DNA of 57,869 bases from Bacteroides ndongoniae. GTDB taxonomy: Bacteria > Bacteroidota > Bacteroidia > Bacteroidales > Bacteroidaceae. The DNA is taken from NCBI RefSeq assembly GCF_900108345.1, contig NZ_FNVV01000007.1:1-57869 (forward strand), read 5' to 3'. The number at the start of each line of letters is the position of its first letter. Position 1 is the first letter of the stretch. A program made the position numbers and the translations under genes. The notes beneath the pieces are model-generated. The model had not been told where the DNA came from, searched no databases, and saw nothing but the letters and a program-made list of their open reading frames with translations. Shown piece by piece: positions 8,659-17,541 of the stretch.

Positions 8659-10133
8659 ATTGATTTAAGCATCCAGGCATCCAACTCCATCTTCGTCCCC
8701 TTCTTCTGCGCAAAAAGTTCGATACCGGTTTGAGCCTCGCCCGGATAGGTTAATAATGTGAATACATCCTTCCCGTCATTGGCAAAGATTTCAATACTCG
8801 ATTTGTCTACAAATATATGCAAACGTATCTTATTATCTACCGGTTCCATCCTGGCATATGCCATACGGCTGAATTTAGGAATCTGCACATCGGAGCAATG
8901 GGTGCGGTCAATCACCAGATTATGTGAATCCGTATCATAGCTGACCACCACTTTGCGCCCTTCACCCACACACAAATTCAAGCCAAAGGTGTTGGATACG
9001 TCAGTAGAAAACGAAGCATCGAGTTCGTAGACATTCTCATCGGGAACAAAGCCGGGTAACCTCTGTGTTCCCACCGATAAAGCACGTTTCACCGATGCAG
9101 GCTTATGGCGAAGTGTTTGCAACTGTTCCACCGGTTTCTGCACCAGCCTCACGCCTTCCTTGTATGTCTTCAGTTCCAGATTACGGGGAATGGACCAGAA
9201 GCCCTTCCCATACTTCGATGGAGCTACCGGTGCATAGTCCCAGGTTGCAACCCAGCCCATCGAAATTTTGGAATCCAACGTTCCGTCAAAATCCTGAAAT
9301 GTGCGGGATGCATAAAAGTCCAGCCCTTTGTCCACATATAGAGGCTCTGCAGGATGGTTCTCCATCAGCTTAAAAGAAGTGCCATCGAAGTCTCCTATAA
9401 AATATTGTTCTTGCGCCCAGTTTACAGATACGACCATCACCCACCTTTTCTTGTCAGAATCCCCGTCAACCGGCAACTGGAATAAATCCGGGCACTCCCA
9501 AGACTTTTCACTGTCACCGGCAGGGCCAAAATCACTGGTCCAAGTCCAGCTCTTCAAATCAGGAGAGGTATAAAACTTTATTTTCTTCTCCAGGGCCTTG
9601 GCTACAACCATCACCCATTTTTGGGTCGGCTCGTGCCAGAAGACGGTAGGGTCCCTGAATTCCGTACTCCAAAGGTCCAGAACCGGGTTACCTTCATAAT
9701 AATGAAATGTCTTTCCGTCATGACTGAAAGAGATGCCCTGCGCCTGTTTCTTGGAGTCCTTCTCAAAAACGGTGTAAGCCGCCACATAAGCCCCCTTGCC
9801 GAAGCCGGCCGTGTTGTTCTTGTCTATGACCGCAGAACCGGTGAAGCAACTGATATTGTCATCCGTTCCGGTCATGGCATAAGGGGTTATCTGTTGGTAA
9901 TGTACCAAATCTGTAGATTCGACTTTGCCCCACCAGTACATATGATATTTACCCTGATAGTACATGAATCCCGAGGGATCACCAATCCATCCCTTCTCCG
10001 GACTGAAATGATACTGAGGACGATACGGCTCTTTGTATAAACTGTCTGAATTCATTTGTGCACCGGCAGACAATGTTCCTGCCAATAAAAGTGCACCCAA
10101 TATAGCTGGTATCTTCATTTTCTGTATTTTCAT
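8649..10133 (-). CDS. GH32 enzyme with altered WMNDPNG motif (GWIGDPSG) and shortened active-site block
   Basis: About 494 residues from the chosen ATG at 10133, which overlaps the upstream stop as TAATG; a longer frame would start at 10172, deep inside the upstream gene. Met6 (10118) is also possible. The signal peptide ends SAGAQ near residue 26. The nucleophile Asp is kept (GWIGDPSG, Asp 52), as are FRDPT (Asp 161) and WECPDL (Glu 213), so catalysis is plausible. However, Asn before the nucleophile is Gly and Asn after Pro is Ser. The usual FYQHNP...WGHA stretch of about 20 residues is reduced to YWWGKVESTD, which should reshape the substrate pocket. An endo-acting or unusual-linkage fructanase is possible. 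It lies in the middle of the susC-susD-enzyme operon. Confidence 0.85.
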   Translation of the reverse strand: MKIQKMKIPAILGALLLAGTLSAGAQMNSDSLYKEPYRPQYHFSPEKGWIGDPSGFMYYQGKYHMYWWGKVESTDLVHYQQITPYAMTGTDDNISCFTGSAVIDKNNTAGFGKGAYVAAYTVFEKDSKKQAQGISFSHDGKTFHYYEGNPVLDLWSTEFRDPTVFWHEPTQKWVMVVAKALEKKIKFYTSPDLKSWTWTSDFGPAGDSEKSWECPDLFQLPVDGDSDKKRWVMVVSVNWAQEQYFIGDFDGTSFKLMENHPAEPLYVDKGLDFYASRTFQDFDGTLDSKISMGWVATWDYAPVAPSKYGKGFWSIPRNLELKTYKEGVRLVQKPVEQLQTLRHKPASVKRALSVGTQRLPGFVPDENVYELDASFSTDVSNTFGLNLCVGEGRKVVVSYDTDSHNLVIDRTHCSDVQIPKFSRMAYARMEPVDNKIRLHIFVDKSSIEIFANDGKDVFTLLTYPGEAQTGIELFAQKKGTKMELDAWMLKSIWR

Positions 10134-12268
10134 TAAAAGTTCATCTTTACCTTTACATCTTTCAGTTTCCAAACTTCGGCAGCAACTTCCGTTGTTTTTC
10201 CATCAGAGAATAGCTCCAATAGCGTACTATTTTCTTTCAAAGGGAAGATTCTTGTAGTGAACGCATCTTCGTTATTAATAAATCCTTCCACTACAGAACC
10301 GTCAATAAACAAACGAATCTCCACCGGTTTAGCAGTATCCAACCGATAATGATCCTTACGAATCTTCAAAGGAATGTGTGCACGCAAGGAAGAATGCGTC
10401 TGGTCCACAATAAGTTCCTCCTTCTCCACATCATAATAAATCAGGCTATATTCGCTATTATCCGGATTCTTACACAATGTAAATCCAAACCGTTTTGCGT
10501 CACCGGGATAAAAAGTCGCCTTGACTTCAAGCTGATGTTCCCTTCTGCTCACAATGCACGGTTTCGCAGCAGTCAATGCCTGTCTGGAATAAACCGTCGG
10601 TTGTTCACGCAATTGTTTCATCACGGGATGGGGTGTTTGGCATAGTTTCCCATCTTTCAGCTGCCATCTTCTGGGCATACTGTAGAGATGTGCCCATCCT
10701 TGTTCATAAGTGGCCTCCCCTCCTATTTCATCGGGTATAATGGCAATGGCAGCAACATCCCCTTCCGGAGTCTCAACAACAGAGGGGGACAGCAAGCGAT
10801 TGATGACCTCCAGATTTTGAGGGACTGGGTTGTCCGGTATAAACTTTTCATTCTTGAAATCTCCTATCCAATACTGGCAACGCGCAGGTATGCCTTTATG
10901 AGGAACCCTATTCACCAAAAGAACATATTTGCCGCCCATCTTCTTAAAGACCGGCATTTCCCAGAAAATACCGGAGTCATCCACTTCCGGATTGCCCTCA
11001 AACAGCAAATGTACAAAATCCCATCTCTTCAAGTCCGCCGATTTATAAAGCAGCAAAGCCCCGTGGGGTGTATCGGTCTGCTCAATGCCGAAACCGATAA
11101 TCATATACCAGACATCACCCTCTTTCCAAACATACTGGTCACGCATGTCCGTACGGGTATATCCGGCAGGCTTCTCGGCAATAACCGGATTACCCGCATA
11201 TTTCTCCCATTCTATCAACGCAGTATCTTTTGGAAAAGCAATACCCACTCCCATCTTGTCTCCACCGGCTGTGTATATCAGCTGGGGGATACCGTCATCA
11301 TTGATAACAGCATGCCCGGACCATATTCCATTCTTGTCATAAGCAGCATCAGGAGTCAAAGCCGGCTTTTCCTCCGTCCAATGAAGCATATCGGGACTGC
11401 TGAAATGTCCCCAATTTATCTGTCCCAGGAAGATTGCAGAAGCATTCTTCTGATTGAATATATGATATTTACCTTTATAAAGAAGTAAACCATGCGTCTC
11501 ATTCGTCCAGTTGGCAGCCGGCAACAGATGATAGCGAGGACGGTTGAAGTCCTTCGCAAAACGGGTTTCCGGAATAGCCAAAACCGGAGTCTTCTTCAAT
11601 CCTAAGGCAATCTCGTCTCTCCATGCAGACGAATCATCGGAAAAGGGAGTGAGGCTTATCCCGTCAATCAACCCGTTTATAGCCGTAACATCGTACATCC
11701 AAACCTTCTTTTCCCTGAAATCCTTACCTACCCGAAACATCATTTCACCATCCTGCAAGTTCCGGGGCCATACCTCTGCACTCATCCTCTGCCCATTCAG
11801 GCAAACCGATTCATTACTCAAATCAAGGACCACATGCAGCCACTTGAAACGGTCGACTTTTGTCTTTAATGAACAGTAAGAGTATGAGCCATTCTGCCCC
11901 ATTCCCAACAGCAGCTCACCATAACGGTCTACACATACCGCTACAGATGTTCCTGCCATGTCTCTGATTCCCATAAAGGCAGCAGTATCCGTCGGATAAG
12001 ATTCCAGAGCAAACCATCCGGACAACGACGAAACATCTCCTTCCGTGGTTGTATCCATCCAAGTGGAATACCCGTCTGTACGAAGGGCTTTACCTTCGAC
12101 TCCGGTAACAAATTCTGGTATTTCCTTTATAGTGTACAAATTCAACAATGACTTACCGTCACAGGAAAGTAAGGGGTCCTGCCCGTCAAACGACCATGTT
12201 TTTTGAGCAAAAGCTGCATTCAAAGAAAGCAATAGACAGCCTAATATAGAATAGGCAAAGTTTTTCAT
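10133..12268 (-). CDS. Divergent GH32-like protein with N-terminal LamG-like domain and Asp-to-Glu change at the nucleophile
   Basis: A 711-residue secreted protein; the signal peptide ends AAFAQ at about residue 22. Residues about 25-215 resemble a LamG/concanavalin-type beta-sandwich. The GH32-like region starts near 240. The canonical WMNDPNG is replaced by WTNETHG, so the nucleophile position is Glu 257 rather than Asp. RDP is RDQ (Asp 377 kept) and ECPD becomes WEMPVF (Glu 437 kept). The second block NQKNAS...INWGHFS keeps the GH32 pattern. It therefore has the fold but an altered catalytic centre. It could be an active enzyme of unusual specificity, a transglycosylase or a binding protein. 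It is the first gene after susD (73-bp gap), and its stop overlaps the start of the next GH32 gene. Confidence 0.8.
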   Translation of the reverse strand: MKNFAYSILGCLLLSLNAAFAQKTWSFDGQDPLLSCDGKSLLNLYTIKEIPEFVTGVEGKALRTDGYSTWMDTTTEGDVSSLSGWFALESYPTDTAAFMGIRDMAGTSVAVCVDRYGELLLGMGQNGSYSYCSLKTKVDRFKWLHVVLDLSNESVCLNGQRMSAEVWPRNLQDGEMMFRVGKDFREKKVWMYDVTAINGLIDGISLTPFSDDSSAWRDEIALGLKKTPVLAIPETRFAKDFNRPRYHLLPAANWTNETHGLLLYKGKYHIFNQKNASAIFLGQINWGHFSSPDMLHWTEEKPALTPDAAYDKNGIWSGHAVINDDGIPQLIYTAGGDKMGVGIAFPKDTALIEWEKYAGNPVIAEKPAGYTRTDMRDQYVWKEGDVWYMIIGFGIEQTDTPHGALLLYKSADLKRWDFVHLLFEGNPEVDDSGIFWEMPVFKKMGGKYVLLVNRVPHKGIPARCQYWIGDFKNEKFIPDNPVPQNLEVINRLLSPSVVETPEGDVAAIAIIPDEIGGEATYEQGWAHLYSMPRRWQLKDGKLCQTPHPVMKQLREQPTVYSRQALTAAKPCIVSRREHQLEVKATFYPGDAKRFGFTLCKNPDNSEYSLIYYDVEKEELIVDQTHSSLRAHIPLKIRKDHYRLDTAKPVEIRLFIDGSVVEGFINNEDAFTTRIFPLKENSTLLELFSDGKTTEVAAEVWKLKDVKVKMNF

Positions 12269-12341
12269 AATAAAAGATTGTTTAAAGGAAAAGAGGGAAA
12301 CAAACGTTTCCCCTCCCTTACGTTTTTATTTCAAAATATAA

Positions 12342-14126
12342 TTAGTTGAACGGAGCATAACCGGGATTCTGTACATACTTGCCTCCAGAAAATCCGTATT
12401 GATTGTTCGGAACCGGATAATACTCATCCTTTCCACCCGTAAAGTGCGCATTGGCATAATAAATGCGATTGTCCGACTCCGCGGTAATGTACTTGTTCAT
12501 GGTTGTTTCCACTATGCCCCAACGGACTAGGTCGAAGAAACGTTCACCTTCCAAAGCCTTCTCCAGACGTGTTTCCCAACGGAGGGCCTGACGGGCATAA
12601 TCCTGATTCCAGACATCAGCAGGATAAGGATTAACAAGGTAGTTGGCCGCATATTTGGAATGGTCGTTGAAATCCTTTACATAGGCGCTGTTCCGGGCAC
12701 GATTGCGTATCTGATTAATCAAATCACGGGCAGTTTCGAGTCCATTGCCTTCATTGAGTTCAATAAGAGCCTCAGCTTTCCAAAGAAGAATATCCGCGTA
12801 ACGTATAATCTGCCAGTTCAACTGTGAAGCCCCCCAAGGCCAGCCATTAAACATATCACTACTTTCCGGAGAAACCCAGAAGCGCTTCGCGCAATTATAG
12901 CCATAAGTATCCTTATCACGCACCCATCCCTCACACGGCTTGTCCGGATAAGTTTTCCAAGTTATAGTAGGACGGCCCACAACAAAATCGAGACGCGGGT
13001 CTACATTGGGAGTCGTGTTTTGTAAAGTATAAACCCCATTGTTCAATACCGCCCAACTATAATCAGACTTTGACTGATAATTAAAATCGGGCAGACCGTT
13101 TGCATCTGTCTGGTAAGCATTTATCAGATCTTGACTGGGCAGGAAGAAACCGTCACCTCCGTAAGGGCTGCCTTCACCCGGAGAATTCAACAGATTGCTC
13201 CAGTTGATGCGGCCGGCACTTTCGGTACCGTCATTCATGGAATATTGAATGGCAAAAACAGATTCTTTACCGTTTTCATTAGTTACTAAATCCAATCCCT
13301 GGAAATCGTCAAGCAAACCGTAACGGTTGCTGGCAGTCACTTGGTCGCAAAGCGAAACGACTTCCCTCAGCAGCTCTTTATTGATGGAAGTTACGGCATG
13401 CGTAATCTCATCTTGCTGATACGCCTGGTACAGCTTGATTTTAGCCGCATAGGCCAGTGCTATGTATTTATGAATACGCCCTACCTCCGGCTGTGATGCA
13501 GGAAGCTGTTCGGCGGCATCAAGCATCTCCTTGGCCAGCATACTCAGAATCTCGTCACGGGTAAACTCATTGTTCGGAATATCCGGATATTGGGAAATCT
13601 CAACGTTCTCATCAAAATAAGGTATCTTGTTGAAAAGGCGGCTTAATTCAAAATAATAATGGGCACGAAGCACTTTCATCTCCGCAATGCGGGATACACG
13701 TCCGTTTACCTGCTCATCTGTTGCAGCATTCAGTACGCGCAATGCAGAGTTACAACGCTGTACACTGCAATATAGATGATACCACTTGCTGTCCAAGAAT
13801 CCATTGGTTGCATCCATATCAAATGTCTCCATACGGTGCACTTCATTAAGGTCACCGACACCACCACCGCCTTTATAGGCATTATCCGAACGCACCTCAC
13901 CATAAGTCCAATTGGAAGTAGGATGACACCATACACTCCAACTCTGTCCCTCGGGACCACCCAAAGCAGCATACGCGGCATTCACTAAAAGGTCGGCACC
14001 TTCTGTAGAAGTCATAATATCTTCGTTCAAGCTACCCTGGGGCTTCAAATCCAGGAAACGGTCTTCATTACAGCTTGCAGTCATCAGCGCTACTGCGCCA
14101 AGCATATATAAATGTTTCAATTTCAT
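12342..14126 (-). CDS. SusD/RagB-family surface glycan-binding lipoprotein (fructan locus)
   Basis: A 594-residue lipoprotein: the leader ends MTASC with Cys about 19, followed by NEDRFLDLKPQGS, a typical SusD start. It has the family pattern of helical TPR-like repeats (ELSRLFNKIPYFDE, MKVLRAHYYFELSR) and the common C-terminal region (WETRLEKALEGERFFDLVRWG, then YYPVPNNQ near the end). SusD proteins cap the SusC channel on the outer surface and hold glycan for import. The gene lies 19 bp after susC and shares its transcript. Its partner enzymes are all fructan-type, so the ligand is likely fructan or fructo-oligosaccharide. No SusE/SusF-like gene follows, unlike the B. thetaiotaomicron levan locus. 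Confidence 0.93.
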   Translation of the reverse strand: MKLKHLYMLGAVALMTASCNEDRFLDLKPQGSLNEDIMTSTEGADLLVNAAYAALGGPEGQSWSVWCHPTSNWTYGEVRSDNAYKGGGGVGDLNEVHRMETFDMDATNGFLDSKWYHLYCSVQRCNSALRVLNAATDEQVNGRVSRIAEMKVLRAHYYFELSRLFNKIPYFDENVEISQYPDIPNNEFTRDEILSMLAKEMLDAAEQLPASQPEVGRIHKYIALAYAAKIKLYQAYQQDEITHAVTSINKELLREVVSLCDQVTASNRYGLLDDFQGLDLVTNENGKESVFAIQYSMNDGTESAGRINWSNLLNSPGEGSPYGGDGFFLPSQDLINAYQTDANGLPDFNYQSKSDYSWAVLNNGVYTLQNTTPNVDPRLDFVVGRPTITWKTYPDKPCEGWVRDKDTYGYNCAKRFWVSPESSDMFNGWPWGASQLNWQIIRYADILLWKAEALIELNEGNGLETARDLINQIRNRARNSAYVKDFNDHSKYAANYLVNPYPADVWNQDYARQALRWETRLEKALEGERFFDLVRWGIVETTMNKYITAESDNRIYYANAHFTGGKDEYYPVPNNQYGFSGGKYVQNPGYAPFN

Positions 14127-14145
14127 AATAGTATAGTTTTAAAGT

Positions 14146-17100
14146 TTAGAAACCAAATGATAATCCCAAAGAGAACGTACGGGGCAACGGATAAGGATAG
14201 CCCAGACCTTCAGGGTCGGCACCCGTATAACCGGTAATCGTAAACAAATTCTGAGCCTGGAAATAAATGCGCGCATGACGCATCTTCATCTTGTCGAGAG
14301 CTGCTTTAGGAAGCGTGTAACCCAATGTCAGGCTTTTCAGCTTGATATACGAACCATTTTCAATATAGAACTCAGAAACTTCGTGCTCATTGTTGCTGTT
14401 AAGGGTGGTTAAAGCAGGTACACTGCTATTGTAAACACCCGTCTTTTCAAAGTTCTCGTAGGCATGCATGGCATCGAGCAGGCGGGTAGAATGATTACCG
14501 GTCCAGCATTGGAACAAATCCGTATAATATTTGGAGTTGTTATAGGCATCACGAATCATACCGTTGAAGAACATGCTGAGGTCAAAGCCTTTCCAAGATG
14601 CCCCAAGATTCAGACCTGCAATCACTTTCGGATTGTCAGACCCCAACCATACACGGTCGTTCGTATCAATCGTACCGTTACCATCAGCATCCACGTATTT
14701 AATACGTCCTACTCCGGGAGCGCCAAACTGTACATTATATTTGGATTTATACTCATCCACCTCCTGCTGGGTACGGAACACTCCATCTGTCTTGAAGCCC
14801 ATCCATGAACCGAACGGTTGACCAACCAAGGTCTTGTCAACACCATTACCGCCACCATAAGTATAGTAAATTTCTTCCGACAGCTCTGTCACTTCATTCT
14901 TGTAATATGAAAGGTTAAATGCTACATTATACTGGAAATCCTTCACCTTATCATTCCAGGTCAATGCCATCTCGAAACCTTTATTGTTCATCGTACCACC
15001 ATTATACCAGCAGTAACCACCTTCGCCAATGACAGCAATATACGGTTTCTCTACAAGCATATCACTTGTCTTCTTATCAAAATAATCGAGAGAAGCACTC
15101 AGACGTCCATTCAGGAAAGCGGCGTCCACACCAATATTGAGTTGTCTTGTACTCTCCCACTTCAAATCGGGATTGGTAGACCTCACTTTGTAACCACCGG
15201 GAGCCAAAGTCGTTCCATCACCGTTCATGTTGTAGCTTGCATCCTTCAGACTAATCAAGTATTTAGTATAGGGGGCCTCATTATCAATAATATCGTTACC
15301 ATTGATACCCCATGAAGCACGTAGTTTCAAATCTGCCAACCAATTCTTGGTCGCTTCCATAAACTTCTCACTTGAAATGCGCCAGCCTGCCGACACTGAA
15401 GGGAAGTAATCCACATTATTACCCTTTGCCAAGCGGGAAGAAGCATCACGGCGTACCGTAACAGAAGCCAGATACCGTCCTTCATAATCATAATTCACTT
15501 TACCAAAGTAAGACACCATGCCATAATTGGAAGCACCGGCACCTACATTCTTACCGGCAGTCACACCGTCGAGATAAATATAATCTTCATCTTCTACAGC
15601 CAGTCCCGTACCATAACCGAACATGGATTCCGAATGGTTCTTCTTGGCTTCTGTACCAAGAAGTGCAGTCAGATTGTTCTTTCCAAAAGCTTTGCTATAA
15701 GTCACGGTATTGGTCCATACCCAATCCAGTCTTTTGTTGGATGATTGAGTCAGCTTATTGACCTCATCGCGTGCCCATGCCGGCTCAAAAGTTTTGTTGG
15801 TTTCATCATAATAATTCATACCGAAATTGGTTTTCAGCACCAGGTTCTTAATCGGTTCAATTTCAAGGAATGCATTACCAAAGATACGCCAGTAATCATG
15901 TTTGTTCTGTTTTTCATTCTCCAACAAACGTGCCATATTGGGGGCATCACCCAAAACATCATTGATGGCATCGTTATAATTGCCATTCTCATCATAAACC
16001 GTCTTGGCAGGATGCTGTTTGATGGCATTCTCATCTACACCGGCCGGACTGAGGGTCTGTGTCCAACGATTGATAGCAACGTTCTCGCCGATGCGCAAGC
16101 GATTGTCAAGATAATGATAGTTAGAACTGATGCGGGTATTGATACGCTGGAAATTCGTATTCTCTACCAGACCGTCATGGTCGAGATAGTTCAACGCTAA
16201 CGAGAAGGCACCATTGTCAGAGCCCTTTGAAAGTGTCGCACTGTAATTCTGCATCAAGGCAGTGCGATAAACCACATCGCGCCAATCCGTATCAACGGCA
16301 TGTACTTTAGCTCCATTCAGGCCGATATAGTCTTGAAGTTGAGGAGTTGCACCATTACCATATATTTCGCTGCTTGGCGTAGCTCCATTATTGGCATACT
16401 TATAAGCCGACCAATAAACCTGGCCCCACTCATCTGCATTCAACATATCAAAGCCACATTGATAGGTCTGCAAAGTCAACGACATATCAAAATCCACACG
16501 GGTCTCCCCTTTCTTGGCACGTTTGGTAGTAATGATAATCACACCATTGGCAGCCTGTGCACCATAAATAGAAGCGGAAGCGGCATCCTTCAATACCTGA
16601 ATGGATTCTACATCATTGGAAGAAAGGATAGACGAGATGTTCTCACGGGTCATCACACCGTCAATGACATAAAGCGGGGAATTGGCATCATTTCGGAAAG
16701 ATGACTTACCACGGACCAATGTAGAAGTATTTCCACCGCCCGGTGTGCCGTCAGTCGTAATGTTCATACCGGCAACACGTCCCTGCAAGCTCGACAACAC
16801 ATTTCCCGTAGGAATATCTGCTACATCCTTCATCTTGACCACAGCCACCGAACCGGTCAAACTGGCCTTCTTCTCGGACATATAGCCGGTCACCACTACT
16901 TCATCAATCAACTGGGAATCTTCCGTCAACTCAATGCGTAAAGTGGGCTGTGCCTTTACTGTAACGGTTTTATATCCTATATAGGATACGGACAATGTGG
17001 CACCGGAAGTTACAGACAGCGTGAAATTTCCATCAATATCCGTAATTGTTCCATTGCTGTTGGAACCTACTTCCATGACAGAAGCACCGATAATGGATTC

Positions 17101-17217
17101 ACCACTCGATTTTTCAACGACAGTACCTTTTACCTGAACTTGCTGGGCAAAGGAAAGAATGCCCACAAAAAGAAGCACAATTAGTGTGCAAAGCCTGAGA
17201 CTAATGCTTTTCAACAT
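14146..17217 (-). CDS. SusC/RagA-family TonB-dependent transporter (fructan locus)
   Basis: About 1023 residues from ATG 17217. The frame opens 13 codons earlier, but MLKSISLRLCTLIVLLFVG is the natural signal-peptide start. After the signal (ending SFAQQ) comes a carboxypeptidase-D-like domain (VKGTVVEKSSGESIIGASV). A TonB-box region (DEVVVTGY), the plug domain (SLQGRVAGM, VIDGVMTR, ILKDAASASIYGAQAANGVIIITTK) and a 22-strand barrel follow, ending in the aromatic residue of GLSFGF. It imports glycan through the outer membrane with energy from TonB. A -7 box TAATTTTG lies 56 bases upstream. The IS end lies only 188 bp upstream, so any operator or regulator further upstream has been separated from this promoter. 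Confidence 0.95.
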   Translation of the reverse strand: MLKSISLRLCTLIVLLFVGILSFAQQVQVKGTVVEKSSGESIIGASVMEVGSNSNGTITDIDGNFTLSVTSGATLSVSYIGYKTVTVKAQPTLRIELTEDSQLIDEVVVTGYMSEKKASLTGSVAVVKMKDVADIPTGNVLSSLQGRVAGMNITTDGTPGGGNTSTLVRGKSSFRNDANSPLYVIDGVMTRENISSILSSNDVESIQVLKDAASASIYGAQAANGVIIITTKRAKKGETRVDFDMSLTLQTYQCGFDMLNADEWGQVYWSAYKYANNGATPSSEIYGNGATPQLQDYIGLNGAKVHAVDTDWRDVVYRTALMQNYSATLSKGSDNGAFSLALNYLDHDGLVENTNFQRINTRISSNYHYLDNRLRIGENVAINRWTQTLSPAGVDENAIKQHPAKTVYDENGNYNDAINDVLGDAPNMARLLENEKQNKHDYWRIFGNAFLEIEPIKNLVLKTNFGMNYYDETNKTFEPAWARDEVNKLTQSSNKRLDWVWTNTVTYSKAFGKNNLTALLGTEAKKNHSESMFGYGTGLAVEDEDYIYLDGVTAGKNVGAGASNYGMVSYFGKVNYDYEGRYLASVTVRRDASSRLAKGNNVDYFPSVSAGWRISSEKFMEATKNWLADLKLRASWGINGNDIIDNEAPYTKYLISLKDASYNMNGDGTTLAPGGYKVRSTNPDLKWESTRQLNIGVDAAFLNGRLSASLDYFDKKTSDMLVEKPYIAVIGEGGYCWYNGGTMNNKGFEMALTWNDKVKDFQYNVAFNLSYYKNEVTELSEEIYYTYGGGNGVDKTLVGQPFGSWMGFKTDGVFRTQQEVDEYKSKYNVQFGAPGVGRIKYVDADGNGTIDTNDRVWLGSDNPKVIAGLNLGASWKGFDLSMFFNGMIRDAYNNSKYYTDLFQCWTGNHSTRLLDAMHAYENFEKTGVYNSSVPALTTLNSNNEHEVSEFYIENGSYIKLKSLTLGYTLPKAALDKMKMRHARIYFQAQNLFTITGYTGADPEGLGYPYPLPRTFSLGLSFGF

Positions 17218-17272
17218 ATCTATTAATTTAAAGTTAATAATAAACCAATTCTGCAATTGAGTTTTGTGTCAG

Positions 17273-17280
17273 CAAAATTA
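17273..17280 (-). promoter_or_regulatory. Candidate -7 element for the fructan susC operon
   Basis: The minus strand reads TAATTTTG, matching TAnnTTTG and identical to the boxes before the other susC (21754-21761) and the acetyltransferase gene (40114-40121). It is 56 bases upstream of the susC ATG. No clear -33 element stands at the usual spacing, as is common for activator-dependent PUL promoters. The region from here to the IS end (17281-17405) would be the place for a regulator site. Confidence 0.5.
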
Positions 17281-17447
17281 AGCGAAACCAGGATTTGCAC
17301 CTATAACAAATGTTACGAAAGGTGGTATTTTTGATACATCCCCTTTCTAAAGGTATTCTACGCGTGTTTTTTGCTAAATAAACTTTAGCTTTAGCAGCAA
17401 ATTAACCTAAATTCCGCAGCATTTTAGTTTAACTTATTTTATAAGTA

Positions 17448-17472
17448 CCTGAGCAACAAAAAGTTGCTCAGG
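17448..17472 (+). terminator. Perfect hairpin inside the IS left end
   Basis: CCTGAGCAAC, five A residues, GTTGCTCAGG: a perfect 10-bp stem with a 5-base loop, directly upstream of the transposase promoter. Such hairpins in other IS elements shield the transposase from outside transcription. That role is inferred here. Confidence 0.6.
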
Positions 17473-17474
17473 AT

Positions 17475-17505
17475 TTTGCCATGTCAGATTTTTCACCTAT
17501 CTTAG
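17475..17505 (+). promoter_or_regulatory. Candidate transposase promoter
   Basis: TTTG at 17475-17478, 19 bases, then TATCTTAG at 17498-17505. This is a full -33 element with a -7 box that matches TAnnTTTG at all but one position. It lies 36 bases upstream of the transposase ATG, with correct spacing. Confidence 0.5.
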
Positions 17506-17541
17506 TGTTGCAAATCAAAATATGTATCAAACCCGACAGAC

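Noticed and set aside
10134..10172. Longer start for the GWIGDPSG GH32 gene
   Set aside because: It would overlap the upstream gene by 40 bp and place charged residues before the signal peptide; the TAATG start at 10133 fits better.
17448..17472. CCTGAGCAAC as the left terminal repeat of the IS
   Set aside because: It pairs with its own neighbour as a hairpin and not with the right end. CCTAAATTCCGCAGC at 17406 matches the right end at 12 of 15 positions.
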